The position numbers were made by a program, and so were the translations under genes. The notes below the pieces were generated by a model. It did no database searches and was not told the DNA's origin. It was given only the letters and a program-made list of their open reading frames with translations. A stretch of 34,972 nt of DNA from Kordia sp. Its GTDB lineage: Bacteria > Bacteroidota > Bacteroidia > Flavobacteriales > Flavobacteriaceae. The DNA lies in NCBI RefSeq assembly GCF_022447245.1, contig NZ_JAKVBC010000045.1, forward strand, positions 1 through 34,972, in the 5' to 3' direction. This document shows, in pieces, positions 1 to 8,681 of this stretch (positions within the stretch are counted from its first letter, which is position 1; each line of letters begins with the position of its first letter).

Positions 1-2263
1 CAGAACTTCCGCCTTCAATTGCAACTGTTAATGTGTTTCCTGATAAAGTAGCAGAAGTTAAGTTTTGATCATCTGTTCCTGTTCCATCAGCCAAACTAGA
101 TAAATCTACTCCAGTTCCTCCTGAGATATTTAAAGTCGTCCCTGAAAGCGATAAATTTTGAGTATCCGTATTGTCTAAGTATCCTGATAAATCTACTGTA
201 TCTGAACTTCCTGTGATACTTAAAAAATTACCAGATAATGAAATCGCCTGAGAATCCGTACCTGTTCCATCTTGAAGAACAGATAAATCTACACCCATAC
301 CATCAGTAATATTAAGCGTTGTTCCTGTCAAAGATAAATCCTGATCATCTGTACCTGTACCATCTTGCAATGACGCTAAATCAACACCAGTTCCACCAGA
401 GATATTTAAAGTTGTCCCTGTTAAAGACAAGTTCTGACTATCAGTATTGTCTAAATATCCTGATAAATCTACCGTAGAAGGATTTCCAGTAATGCTTAAT
501 GTGTTTGTTGCTAAAGAGATTGCTTGCGCGTCTGTATTATCTAAATATGGAGATAAATCTACTGTTCCAGCATCTCCAGTAATACTCAAAATATCTGAAG
601 CGACAGAGATAGCTTGTGCATCTGTATTATCTAAGTATGGTGATAAATCGACAGATCCACCATCAGTTAAACTTAATACATTACTTACACTTAATGCTAA
701 ATCCTGCGTATCCGAATCCATCATACCTTTCCACTGCGTTCCATCCCAATAGAATGCATTACCAATTTGAGTATCATACACAACCATACCTTCATCTGTA
801 GCTGCTAATGAGCTTCCGAAAGCGGCACGCTGTGCTGTAGTCATTCGGTTTAAGTGTAAACCTTTTGCTGTTCCTGTTAAATCTAAAGATGCATTTGCAT
901 TGGGTGTATTAGTACCAATACCAACACTTAATGGAAATGAAGCTCCACCGAGAACCATTGTATTATCGTTTACTGCTGTTGCTTGATTACCAATTGCAAC
1001 TGCGTTTGTTCCCTGTACATTGGCAGCATTACCTATAGCAATATTATTGGTTGGATTTAATGCACTTGGATCGGTTGAAGAAGCTTGATATCCCATAACT
1101 ATAGCACCATCATTTTGTGCTACCGTTAAAGAACCAATTGCAATAGCAAATTGATTGTCAATATCTACAGAACGACCAATACCTACAACATCATTTTCTT
1201 CGATATCTACTCTATCACCAATACCTACTGAGTAGTCCGCTAGAGTGGACATATTTCCTAAATATCCCAACATAATGGAATAATCACCACGAATATCGTG
1301 ATCAATACCCATAGAGATTGAGTATTGTCCATCTAAGAACGATTCGTTACCAAATCCCATTACGTTATTATTACTTGCGATAATATTGTATCCAAAGAAC
1401 ATCGTATTTGATCGATCTGTGTTATCAAAATCTGCTCGCGATCCCATACCTATGTTAAACTGACCTTCACGGTTGGTAAACCCTGCGGAGAAACCTACGT
1501 AGGTATTATGGTTTGCGTTAGTTGGATTATTGGTACGGTTGTTATCCCAACCTGCTTGTGCTCCAATAAACGTGTTATAATCCGCCCATTCTGTCGCCAC
1601 ACCTGACGCAGCTCCTAAGAATGTGTTGTAAATACCAGCACCAACATCAATACCAGCAGAATCGCCAATACCCGTGTTGTGGTGACCATCATCTACATCA
1701 CTCATAGACTCACTACCAACACCCGTATTTCGATATCCTGCATTAGCAAATAAACCTACTTCGTTTCCTACAAAGGTTTGCTTGTAACCTGTGGTATTGC
1801 TAAATCCTGCATCTTCTCCGATGAAGGTATTTTCATAACCTGTAGTATTGTTAGCTCCAGATTCCTCACCGACGAACGTGTTATCATAACCCGTGGTGTT
1901 GTTTTCTCCAGATTCTGCTCCGACGAAGGTGTTATCTCCACCATTGATAGTTAATCGACCAGCCTCATAACCAATGAATGTGTTATCAAAACCAGTAGTG
2001 TTGGAATATCCTGCAAGGTATCCGATAGCAACAAGCTCACTTGTTGTAACGCTTCGTCCTGCACTGTAACCAAAGAGTGTTACTCTTGATCCGGAGGTAA
2101 TAAAACTACCTGTACTATCTCCATAAAATGTGTTGAAGTCTCCGGAAGAAATACTTACTCCAGAACCAGTACCCATAGTCTCATTCAAAGTTTGTGCCTG
2201 CATTCCTATGATCCCAAATATACATAGGAAGAACACAACTACGAGGGGTAATTGTTTTCTCAT
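1..2263 (-). CDS. Repetitive secreted surface protein, 3' end outside window
   Basis: The reverse strand is open from an ATG at 2263 to the left edge (754 complete codons), so the C-terminus is not seen. Residues 1-25 are a signal peptide (hydrophobic VVVFFLCIFGIIG, then MQAQ). Next come about 400 residues of short repeats of the type N-T-T-G-Y-x-N-T-F-x-G-x-E-x-G (clearest at 1740-2060), like the left-handed beta-roll head repeats of YadA-type adhesins. From about codon 510 on (1-725) there are seven units of about 30 residues, alternating between 'DLSxYLDNTD' and 'DLSxLQDGTGTD' starts, with matching DNA repeats. A linker between them reads like the 'GLHLNRMTTAQRAA...GMVVYDT' segment common in Bacteroidetes tail-fibre-like proteins, many of which end in an endosialidase-chaperone domain. 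Probably an exported adhesin or fibre; the substrate is unknown. Confidence 0.85.
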   Translation of the reverse strand, partial: MRKQLPLVVVFFLCIFGIIGMQAQTLNETMGTGSGVSISSGDFNTFYGDSTGSFITSGSRVTLFGYSAGRSVTTSELVAIGYLAGYSNTTGFDNTFIGYEAGRLTINGGDNTFVGAESGENNTTGYDNTFVGEESGANNTTGYENTFIGEDAGFSNTTGYKQTFVGNEVGLFANAGYRNTGVGSESMSDVDDGHHNTGIGDSAGIDVGAGIYNTFLGAASGVATEWADYNTFIGAQAGWDNNRTNNPTNANHNTYVGFSAGFTNREGQFNIGMGSRADFDNTDRSNTMFFGYNIIASNNNVMGFGNESFLDGQYSISMGIDHDIRGDYSIMLGYLGNMSTLADYSVGIGDRVDIEENDVVGIGRSVDIDNQFAIAIGSLTVAQNDGAIVMGYQASSTDPSALNPTNNIAIGNAANVQGTNAVAIGNQATAVNDNTMVLGGASFPLSVGIGTNTPNANASLDLTGTAKGLHLNRMTTAQRAAFGSSLAATDEGMVVYDTQIGNAFYWDGTQWKGMMDSDTQDLALSVSNVLSLTDGGSVDLSPYLDNTDAQAISVASDILSITGDAGTVDLSPYLDNTDAQAISLATNTLSITGNPSTVDLSGYLDNTDSQNLSLTGTTLNISGGTGVDLASLQDGTGTDDQDLSLTGTTLNITDGMGVDLSVLQDGTGTDSQAISLSGNFLSITGSSDTVDLSGYLDNTDTQNLSLSGTTLNISGGTGVDLSSLADGTGTDDQNLTSATLSGNTLTVAIEGGSS

Positions 2264-2299
2264 AATAGATTATTGTTAGTTTATTTTATATGATTCTAT

Positions 2300-2307
2300 C
2301 AAATATA
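2300..2307 (-). promoter_or_regulatory. -7 promoter box of the surface-protein gene
   Basis: The reverse strand reads TATATTTG, a match to the Bacteroidetes -7 consensus TAnnTTTG, 37 bases before the ATG at 2263. No clear TTG at the -33 position. Confidence 0.5.
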
Positions 2308-2480
2308 AAAAAATATAAGTTAACATTTTAGTTAAACATAATTAACATATCGTTAAGAGTTCCCCGTAAAAATACCTGTTTTCCTAAAATATGTATGAGT
2401 AATCTGTTTTTATTTTAAGCTGGTGGCTTTTAGATTGAATAATTCTCTTATATTGCAATGAAAAACTAACCTAATTCTAC

Positions 2481-5400
2481 ATGTCTAAAGCTGAAAAACT
2501 TAGTAGCTGGATACTCTTTATTTTTATATTTTTAATCTATGTAATTTCTGCCCCTAACACCATTGTTTTCTGGGATAGTCCTGAGTTTATTGCAAGTAAT
2601 TATACACTGCAAGCTTCGCATCCACCAGGTGCTCCTTTTTATACTATACTATGTAAAGTAGTGCTTTCTTTTTTTCCTGCAACCATGGCAGCTTTGATAA
2701 GTAATTTGATTTCTGCATTTTTTGGAGCACTGACCTGTACGCTATTATTTAGAATTACTACTAATATTGCCAAACGTATCATTCCTAAAACTAAAGATGA
2801 TTATTCGCATATGATTTCATTGCTTTCTGGTATTGTTGCAGCGCTTACATTAGCTTTTTCTGATAGTTTTTGGACAGCTTCCACCGAAGCAGAAGTGTAT
2901 ACGTTATCATTTGCGCTCATGGCAGGAATGATTCATTTAATGCTCTTATGGGAAAATACGACAAATCATAAAAAAGAAGTTAGATATGCGCTTTTGATTA
3001 CTTTACTTTTGGGAATTTCTACTTCTGTTCATTTAATTACAATCGCAATAGTAATTCCGTTTTCGGTTGTTATTGCCCATAAAAAATTTGGACTCACTTT
3101 TAAAACATTTTGCATCGCCATTTTTCTTGGTTGTGCAGCTTTTTTTATCATCTATAGATTTATTGTTCAAGGACTTATCAAACTAGCGAATTCATTAGAT
3201 ATTTGGCTTGTGAACTCTTACGAAATGACTCTAAACGCAGGAGTTATAATACTATTGATCTTCATTTCTACAGCTATTGCTTTTGTTTTATTTCTTTCTA
3301 AAAAAAGACAACATACACAACTGCATCATACGATACTTGGAGTTGTTTTTTTTCTTGTAGGAATGAGCTCGTTTTTTATGTCAATGCAACGATCGGAAGC
3401 AAATTTGTTGATTGCTGATAGTATGCAAAATAGTAATAAAATGCTACAATATGTACGTGCAGAACAGTTTGGTGTTGGAGCTATTCCATTGGTAAAAGGC
3501 CCTGTATATAATGCGCCTTTGGATAAAGATGTCCCTTTTCTAGATGGGAAACCAGTGTATAATTATAATGCTGACTCAAAGAAATACGAAATAACACATG
3601 ATGGAAAGTTCAAAGAAGTGAATTATTCAGATGAGTTTACCATGTTTTTTCCACGTATGTTTGATAAAGGTGATGCTGAAAAATACAGAGCTTGGACAAC
3701 AATTCAGGGAGAACCCATTAAGTATCCCGTACGTGACAAAATGGTTACCATCAATAAACCGACTTTTGCCGAAAATTTAGGCTTCTTTATCAATTATCAA
3801 GTGATTTGGTTGAACGCGCGTTACCTATTCTGGAATTTTATTGGACGACAAAACGATCATCACGGTTTGGGGTATATTAAAGATGGAAATTGGAAAAGTG
3901 GTATCAATGCTTTAGATAAAAATCGAATTGGAGATACTTCTGTCACTCCTAACTATTATAAAAATCACAAAGGAAATGATGCGTATTATTTCTTACCCTT
4001 TCTCTTAGGTATTTTAGGAATTATCGCATTACGAAAACACAAACAATATTTTTGGATGACCATACTCCTATTCTTAACATTTGGAATTGGAATTACCATT
4101 TATGTCAATCCAGTTCCTTCTAGTATTTTGATTCGTGAGCGCGATTATATTTTTATTGGTTCGTTTGTCATTTTCGCCTTATGGGTTGGACTTTCAGTAA
4201 TATTTCTATCACAAGTTTTAACCGCGATCAAAAATTCAAAAACACGCATTCAAGTTGTTGCTGTAATTGTTTGTGTAGCTGCACCTTTACAATTATTAGC
4301 AAAAGGTTGGGACAATCATCAACGAGGACATGATTATTTTGCTTATAATTTTGGAAAAGCCTATTTAGATGCTTGTCCAGAACAAGCTATTTTAATTACC
4401 GATGGTGATAATATGACCTTTCCGCTTTGGTATTTACAACAAGTAGAAGGTTACCGAACCGATGTGCGTGTTATTAATTATGATCAGTTAAATATTGATA
4501 CTCATGTTAATAATTTGAAGAAAGCTTCTTTTGATTCAAAACCTATAAAACTAAATCTCAATTCTGATTTTTACGTAAATGGTATTGAAAAACTTGTGCC
4601 GCTTCAAGAAGAAACGAAAAAAGCTGCAATTTTACCTATTATGTTTGAGTTTCTAAAAAAACCAGAAACCCGAATAAACTGGAATGGTCGTATGCGGTAT
4701 TATATACCTTCAACTTCATTTTCAATTCCAATTGATACGACACGTATTAAAAAATGGTTTGATGCTACAAAATTAAAAGCTTCCTATACTGATGCCATTA
4801 CTTGGCAACATGCTAAAAAGTTTTATGGTTTAAATGAGATTGTATTAATGAATTTATTGATGAATAATATCAATGAGCGTCCAATATGTTTTGCTAGTAA
4901 TGGGAAGAAACGTCATCAAATTGGCTTAGAACCGTATTTAATTCAACATGGAATGGTGAGTATTTTAGCGCCTATTCAACGAACAGATCCAAAATTAAAC
5001 CCCAAAATTATAGCTACAGATATGATGTATCCGTATATTATGAATCAGGTTCAGTTCAATGGTTTAAACGATGATTCCGTTTTTCTTAGAAACGAAAATG
5101 CTACATATGCACGTGAAATTTTACGTCAAAACTATTACTTTCTAGCGCAAGCATTATTAGAAGAAGGAGAAACTAAAAAAGCTATTGAAGTTTTAGACAA
5201 ATGCACAACGCTTTTTCCTAACGAAACAATTCCATACAAGCAGTACGCTTATGCTATTGGAAGGTTGTATGTACGTGCAGGAAACATCCAAAAAGGAACA
5301 GAAATTTGTAAGACTGCAACGCAAAATATCTGGGAAGAGTTGCAATGGATGACTTCCTTTGATCCTCCATATCCAATCATAAATTTACGTCATGCTTATC

Positions 5401-5534
5401 GATTAAAAGGTATGTGTTTTCAAATGATGCAACAGTTTCCAAGCGGTATTCAAAATGCGCCAATAAGTAAGCAAACATTCCGTGGATTTGAAGAAGCTTT
5501 TCAAACATGGCAAAAACGAAATTGGCCATACTAA
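2481..5534 (+). CDS. DUF2723 family membrane protein (O-mannosyltransferase-like, GT-C fold) with C-terminal TPR region
   Basis: 1017 residues. The N-terminal 330 residues are a polytopic membrane domain with about ten hydrophobic helices. The first loop carries W-D-S-P-E-F (Asp32, Glu35) followed by HPPG (47-50), the acidic and HPPG signature of the DUF2723 family, related to lipid-linked sugar transferases with a GT-C fold. A second group of helices spans about 495-615. Then follows a large exported domain, and a TPR-like helical stretch (about 880-970, ALLEEGETKKAIEVLDKC). The length is normal for the Bacteroidetes form. The likely role is transfer of a sugar from a lipid carrier to exported proteins at the inner membrane; the sugar is not known. 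The methyltransferase gene follows after 11 bases and is probably co-transcribed. Confidence 0.85.
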   Translation: MSKAEKLSSWILFIFIFLIYVISAPNTIVFWDSPEFIASNYTLQASHPPGAPFYTILCKVVLSFFPATMAALISNLISAFFGALTCTLLFRITTNIAKRIIPKTKDDYSHMISLLSGIVAALTLAFSDSFWTASTEAEVYTLSFALMAGMIHLMLLWENTTNHKKEVRYALLITLLLGISTSVHLITIAIVIPFSVVIAHKKFGLTFKTFCIAIFLGCAAFFIIYRFIVQGLIKLANSLDIWLVNSYEMTLNAGVIILLIFISTAIAFVLFLSKKRQHTQLHHTILGVVFFLVGMSSFFMSMQRSEANLLIADSMQNSNKMLQYVRAEQFGVGAIPLVKGPVYNAPLDKDVPFLDGKPVYNYNADSKKYEITHDGKFKEVNYSDEFTMFFPRMFDKGDAEKYRAWTTIQGEPIKYPVRDKMVTINKPTFAENLGFFINYQVIWLNARYLFWNFIGRQNDHHGLGYIKDGNWKSGINALDKNRIGDTSVTPNYYKNHKGNDAYYFLPFLLGILGIIALRKHKQYFWMTILLFLTFGIGITIYVNPVPSSILIRERDYIFIGSFVIFALWVGLSVIFLSQVLTAIKNSKTRIQVVAVIVCVAAPLQLLAKGWDNHQRGHDYFAYNFGKAYLDACPEQAILITDGDNMTFPLWYLQQVEGYRTDVRVINYDQLNIDTHVNNLKKASFDSKPIKLNLNSDFYVNGIEKLVPLQEETKKAAILPIMFEFLKKPETRINWNGRMRYYIPSTSFSIPIDTTRIKKWFDATKLKASYTDAITWQHAKKFYGLNEIVLMNLLMNNINERPICFASNGKKRHQIGLEPYLIQHGMVSILAPIQRTDPKLNPKIIATDMMYPYIMNQVQFNGLNDDSVFLRNENATYAREILRQNYYFLAQALLEEGETKKAIEVLDKCTTLFPNETIPYKQYAYAIGRLYVRAGNIQKGTEICKTATQNIWEELQWMTSFDPPYPIINLRHAYRLKGMCFQMMQQFPSGIQNAPISKQTFRGFEEAFQTWQKRNWPY

Positions 5535-5545
5535 TTCCCCAAACT

Positions 5546-6316
5546 ATGTTATTCTCAACCGAAGTTACTTCTTCTAAAATTATCTCTGACAATCCACTGT
5601 TTCAACGCACACTGAAAGCGTATCATATTGTAGCTCCATATATTCATGGAAATGTTTTAGAAATTGGTTGTGGGGAAGGTTATGGTGTGGAATTATTGTA
5701 TAAAAATGCAACTCAATTAACTTTGATTGATAAATCACCATATACTGCTGAATTGATCAATAATAAATATCCAAAAACAACTATTATTCAAGAGAAAATT
5801 CCGCCATTAACACAGTTAGCTTCTAACAGTTTTGATGTGGTAGTTTCGTTTCAAGTTATTGAACATATTAAGGATGCAGCATTGTATTTAGAGGAAATTC
5901 ACCGAGTATTAAAACCAAATGGCAAAGCATATATTTCTACGCCAAATGCAGTAAAAACTATTGCACGAAATCCTTGGCATTATAAAGAATATACCTTTGA
6001 AGATTTATCTGCTTTAATTGAAAAAACCTTTACAAACTATACGATTCAAGCAGTCAAAGGAAATGAAAAAACGGATGCGTATTATGAAAAAAACAGAAAA
6101 TCTGTAGCACGTTTTTTGCGTTATGATATTTTTAAGCTAGAACATAAAATTCCTTCTTGGTTGTTACAGATTCCATATGAAATTGCCAATCGTATGAATC
6201 GTAAAAAATTACTACATAAGAATCCTGATTTGGTCAATAGTATTACGTTAGAAGACTATTCTCTTGCGAAACATTCTGAAGCTACACTGGATTTCTTTTG
6301 CACATTGGTGAAATAA
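5546..6316 (+). CDS. Class I SAM-dependent methyltransferase
   Basis: A Methyltransf_11/12-type protein of 256 residues from ATG 5546. Motif I is VLEIGCGEGYG, the post-I acidic residue is in LIDKSP, motif II is FDVVVSFQVIEHI, and motif III follows VLKPNGKAYISTPN, typical of small-molecule or sugar methyltransferases. An upstream ATG at 5507 would add 13 residues but overlaps the preceding gene by 28 bases. I prefer 5546, which leaves an 11-base gap and starts with MLFSTEVTSS. The position directly behind a DUF2723 glycosyltransferase suggests it may modify a sugar or lipid in the same pathway (inference). Substrate unknown. Confidence 0.8.
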   Translation: MLFSTEVTSSKIISDNPLFQRTLKAYHIVAPYIHGNVLEIGCGEGYGVELLYKNATQLTLIDKSPYTAELINNKYPKTTIIQEKIPPLTQLASNSFDVVVSFQVIEHIKDAALYLEEIHRVLKPNGKAYISTPNAVKTIARNPWHYKEYTFEDLSALIEKTFTNYTIQAVKGNEKTDAYYEKNRKSVARFLRYDIFKLEHKIPSWLLQIPYEIANRMNRKKLLHKNPDLVNSITLEDYSLAKHSEATLDFFCTLVK

Positions 6317-6345
6317 ATGTGTAGACTTCTTATGTTGTTAAATTA

Positions 6346-6370
6346 TTTAGACGCGCTATCGCTTTTAGAG
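6346..6370. repeat. Dispersed intergenic repeat, copy 1
   Basis: TTTAGACGCGCTATCGCTT followed by TTAGAG. It resembles the stretches at 18931-18960 and 19051-19072 (shared core TTAGrCrCrCT...CGCT.TTAG). All three lie between genes. Function unknown. Confidence 0.4.
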
Positions 6371-6465
6371 TGTTGCATTTACTTTGTTTTCAGACTCAAA
6401 ATCATTCCGTATTTCAGACTATTATTGGCTGTATCATAATTGATATTTGATATAGATAGCGAAAG

Positions 6466-6502
6466 AAAAAAGCTCCACAAAAATATCTGTGAAGCCTTTT
6501 GT
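6466..6502. terminator. Bidirectional terminator between methyltransferase and SCO genes
   Basis: The 8-bp stem GCTCCACA (6472-6479) / TGTGAAGC (6488-6495) has one G-T pair and an 8-nt loop. It is flanked by T-runs on both strands: CTTTT after it on the plus strand, and six T's after it on the minus strand. It sits between two convergent genes. Confidence 0.7.
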
Positions 6503-6522
6503 TGAATGATGAAAACCAAACT

Positions 6523-7203
6523 TCATTCTTCTTGTAATGTCTTTATATCTGCAATTAATTGATGTAATGCTGTTTTGTTCAAACCATTGTAAATTCCTCT
6601 AATTTGTCTGTTTTTATCAATTAAAAGGAAATTTTCAGTATGTAAAAAATCATCTTCTGTTTTGGCTTCTACTAAATCATCTTCTACAAAATAATGATTG
6701 CGCCCTAAGTCGTATATCTGAGAACGTTCACCTGTAACTAAATGCCACTTTTTACTATCAATCCCTTTAGTTTCCGCATATCTTTTTAATACTGGTACCG
6801 AATCCGTTTCTGGAGTTACAGAATGAGACAAAAGCAAAACCTCATCATCATTTTTAAATTCTTGTTGTAAAATGTCCATATTGGCAGTCATTTTTGGACA
6901 AATTCCAGGACAAGTTGTAAAAAAGAAATCAGTTATATAAATCTTATTTTTAAATGTTTCCTCTGTAATTGTTTCCCCATCCTGATTCGTTAAACTAAAT
7001 GCTGGAATTTGATGAAATGTTTTCTGTGCTGAAGTTCCTTTTTCAAACCAATATGGTGTGAATGATGCTTCTTGATAATACGGTAAGCTCCCTACACGAT
7101 TATCGAGTTGTTTTCTTCCATCTTTACAGCAACATAGCAATAAAGAAGCAAGAAACACAATGATATATTTAGTTGGTTTGTACAATTTCGTTTTGTAATT
7201 CAT
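6523..7203 (-). CDS. SCO family lipoprotein (Sco1/SenC)
   Basis: 226 residues with a hydrophobic N-terminus ending in LLLCCC (lipobox, Cys24-26), so it is probably a periplasm-facing lipoprotein. The thioredoxin fold carries the copper-binding motif C-P-G-I-C-P (Cys98, Cys102) and a downstream His188 in FLHTENFLLID, the usual Cys-Cys-His copper site of Sco proteins. The family delivers copper or reduces the CuA site of cytochrome c oxidase. It is the last gene of the minus-strand cluster. Its start lies inside the readthrough frame of the broken gene upstream (35-bp overlap), so it may once have been translationally coupled. Intact and complete. Confidence 0.88.
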   Translation of the reverse strand: MNYKTKLYKPTKYIIVFLASLLLCCCKDGRKQLDNRVGSLPYYQEASFTPYWFEKGTSAQKTFHQIPAFSLTNQDGETITEETFKNKIYITDFFFTTCPGICPKMTANMDILQQEFKNDDEVLLLSHSVTPETDSVPVLKRYAETKGIDSKKWHLVTGERSQIYDLGRNHYFVEDDLVEAKTEDDFLHTENFLLIDKNRQIRGIYNGLNKTALHQLIADIKTLQEE

Positions 7204-7822
7204 AACACAATCCTGCTCTTTTTAAGCCAAAAAAACGTCCATTTTTAGCTTCATAATTGTTAAATAACTTTCCATTTTTTCTCCATGCTTGTTGCAAGCC
7301 TTCTTCTTTTCCATTGACAATGGTTCTACGTTTGAATTTTTCTCCTGTGATATACCATTGTTCTTAAATTCCGTCTACAATTCCTTTGTTGTGATGTGAG
7401 ATAGAACGTAAGTTTCCATTGCTCCACCAAGTTTTGGATGTTCCATGTTGTTTTCCGTCTACATAGGTTGCTTCAAAACTTAGCACTCCATCTATAAACC
7501 ATTTTTTACGTTTTCCTTGTTTCCTTCCATGTACATATTGAATGGTTTCTGCAAGCTGTCCATTTTCGTAAAACGCCTCAGAAACTCCAGAAAATGGCTG
7601 TTCTTGATAATACACCAATCCTAAATTAGGTTGTAACCTTAGCTCATTTTTAGAAACTATTACCGAAGTGATTTGAGGACTCACTTCGATACTAGTTTCC
7701 AGCTGAGCACCTATTTCTTCACATGATACTAGTAAAAGCATCATGAAAAAAACACTCGCTAAACTATTGAATGGTACTCGGCGTACCTTGATAATTTCCT
7801 GGAAATATGATATAATATTCAT
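7169..7822 (-). pseudogene. MORN/YwqK-like lipoprotein interrupted by an in-frame TAA
   Basis: The 152-residue open part has a lipoprotein signal (LASVFFMMLLLVSC) and repeats of the MORN-variant kind found in 'YwqK family' proteins (FYENGQLAETIQYVHGRKQG, WFIDGVLSFEATYVDGKQHG, WWSNGNLRSI). A TAA at 7364-7366 stops it, but the same frame continues with EQWYITGEKF, NGKEEGLQQAWRKNG and FFGLKRAGLCYELQN to a TAA at 7169. That tail clearly continues the repeat family, so the stop is probably a mutation (for example from AAA, CAA or GAA). The true start is uncertain: the ATG at 7822 overlaps the YHYH gene by 59 bases, and the next ATG (7744) cuts into the signal peptide. YwqK annotation as an antitoxin is a family label only, and I do not infer toxin-antitoxin function. 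Confidence 0.75.
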
Positions 7823-8570
7823 TTAAATATAATTCGTTTTGAATGTGGTAATGATACTCTCCATCTGGATTATGAGGCGTTGGTCCAAAATGTCCGCCTG
7901 AAGCATCCAAATCTGTTGGATAATTACCATCATAATCTCTACGTCTATAAATAAAAAAGCCATCAGACATGATTCCTATTAAATTTCCATCATCGTTAGA
8001 TCATGCTTTTGGCTCTAAATGATAATGATAACTTTGTGGTCCTGTATGCCCCGCAGAATAATCTAGTGAAGGCAATGCATTATCAATAGGGACATTCGGT
8101 CCTTCTTGATCGTTGTATATTACAGCTCCTGTAACTGCAATTCCTATAGGTCCTAAGCCTGTAGCGCTTGAACTCGAAGCCAAGGTAGGATTTGCAGAAA
8201 CTGTTAATGAAAACGATCCATTAAAGTCATCAATGTTTCCTGGCGTTATATTCTCATACGATGTTACAGTTGGAGCTACAAATAATGGATGGTCTTGTGC
8301 TGCTGTTGGTATTCCCATTTTAGCATTGGTGCTAGACCAATATGGTTATGTATGGTTGGGTCTTCCATTGGTTTCTATTTCTACATTGCTACCATTCAAC
8401 ATGATGGTTACATTATTGGTATCAAACTCGTTGAAAGCAGCGTGTAATGTTGCTGTATCTCCGCCATTAGTTGGTGTCGTTGTCGTTGCATCATCATCAC
8501 TACCGCAAGCAGTTATAAAAACTACCGAAGCTACTAATAGTGTTATAATTACGAATGAATTTCTCTTCAT
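7764..8570 (-). pseudogene. YHYH-domain lipoprotein with two in-frame stops
   Basis: One continuous frame of 268 codons starts at ATG 8570 with a lipoprotein signal (VFITACGSDDD). It is interrupted by TAA at 8346-8348 (after GRPNHT, before PYWSS) and by TGA at 8001-8003 (after HYHLEPKA, before SNDDGNLIGIM). The three segments lie in the same frame and join into a normal YHYH protein with two YHYH motifs (QSYHYHLEP and GEYHYHIQN) and a GFFIYRRRDYDGN loop. The TGA sits where I would expect a Trp (TGG to TGA), and the TAA where a Ser (TCA) would fit. The YHYH family is found in exported proteins often adjacent to EF-hand proteins; its biochemical role is not established. Second of the three consecutive broken genes. 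Confidence 0.82.
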
Positions 8571-8681
8571 TTTTTTAGGTATTAATTAGGTGTTTTCTAT
8601 TTTTATATGTGAGTTGTAATTCCTCAGTACTGAAAAAAGCATTGCTGTATTTTCAAATTAGTGTTTTGATCTGTTAAAAAA

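Noticed and set aside
447-801. Plus-strand frames of 101 and 61 codons
   Set aside because: They are shadows of the repetitive surface protein on the other strand; the repeats in them mirror the minus-strand repeats.
7364-7822. Toxin-antitoxin system based on the YwqK-like repeats
   Set aside because: The 'YwqK antitoxin' name is only a family label; no toxin gene is adjacent, and the gene is broken.
8113-8589. Plus-strand frame of 158 codons
   Set aside because: Antisense to the broken YHYH gene, which has clear family motifs in the reverse frame.
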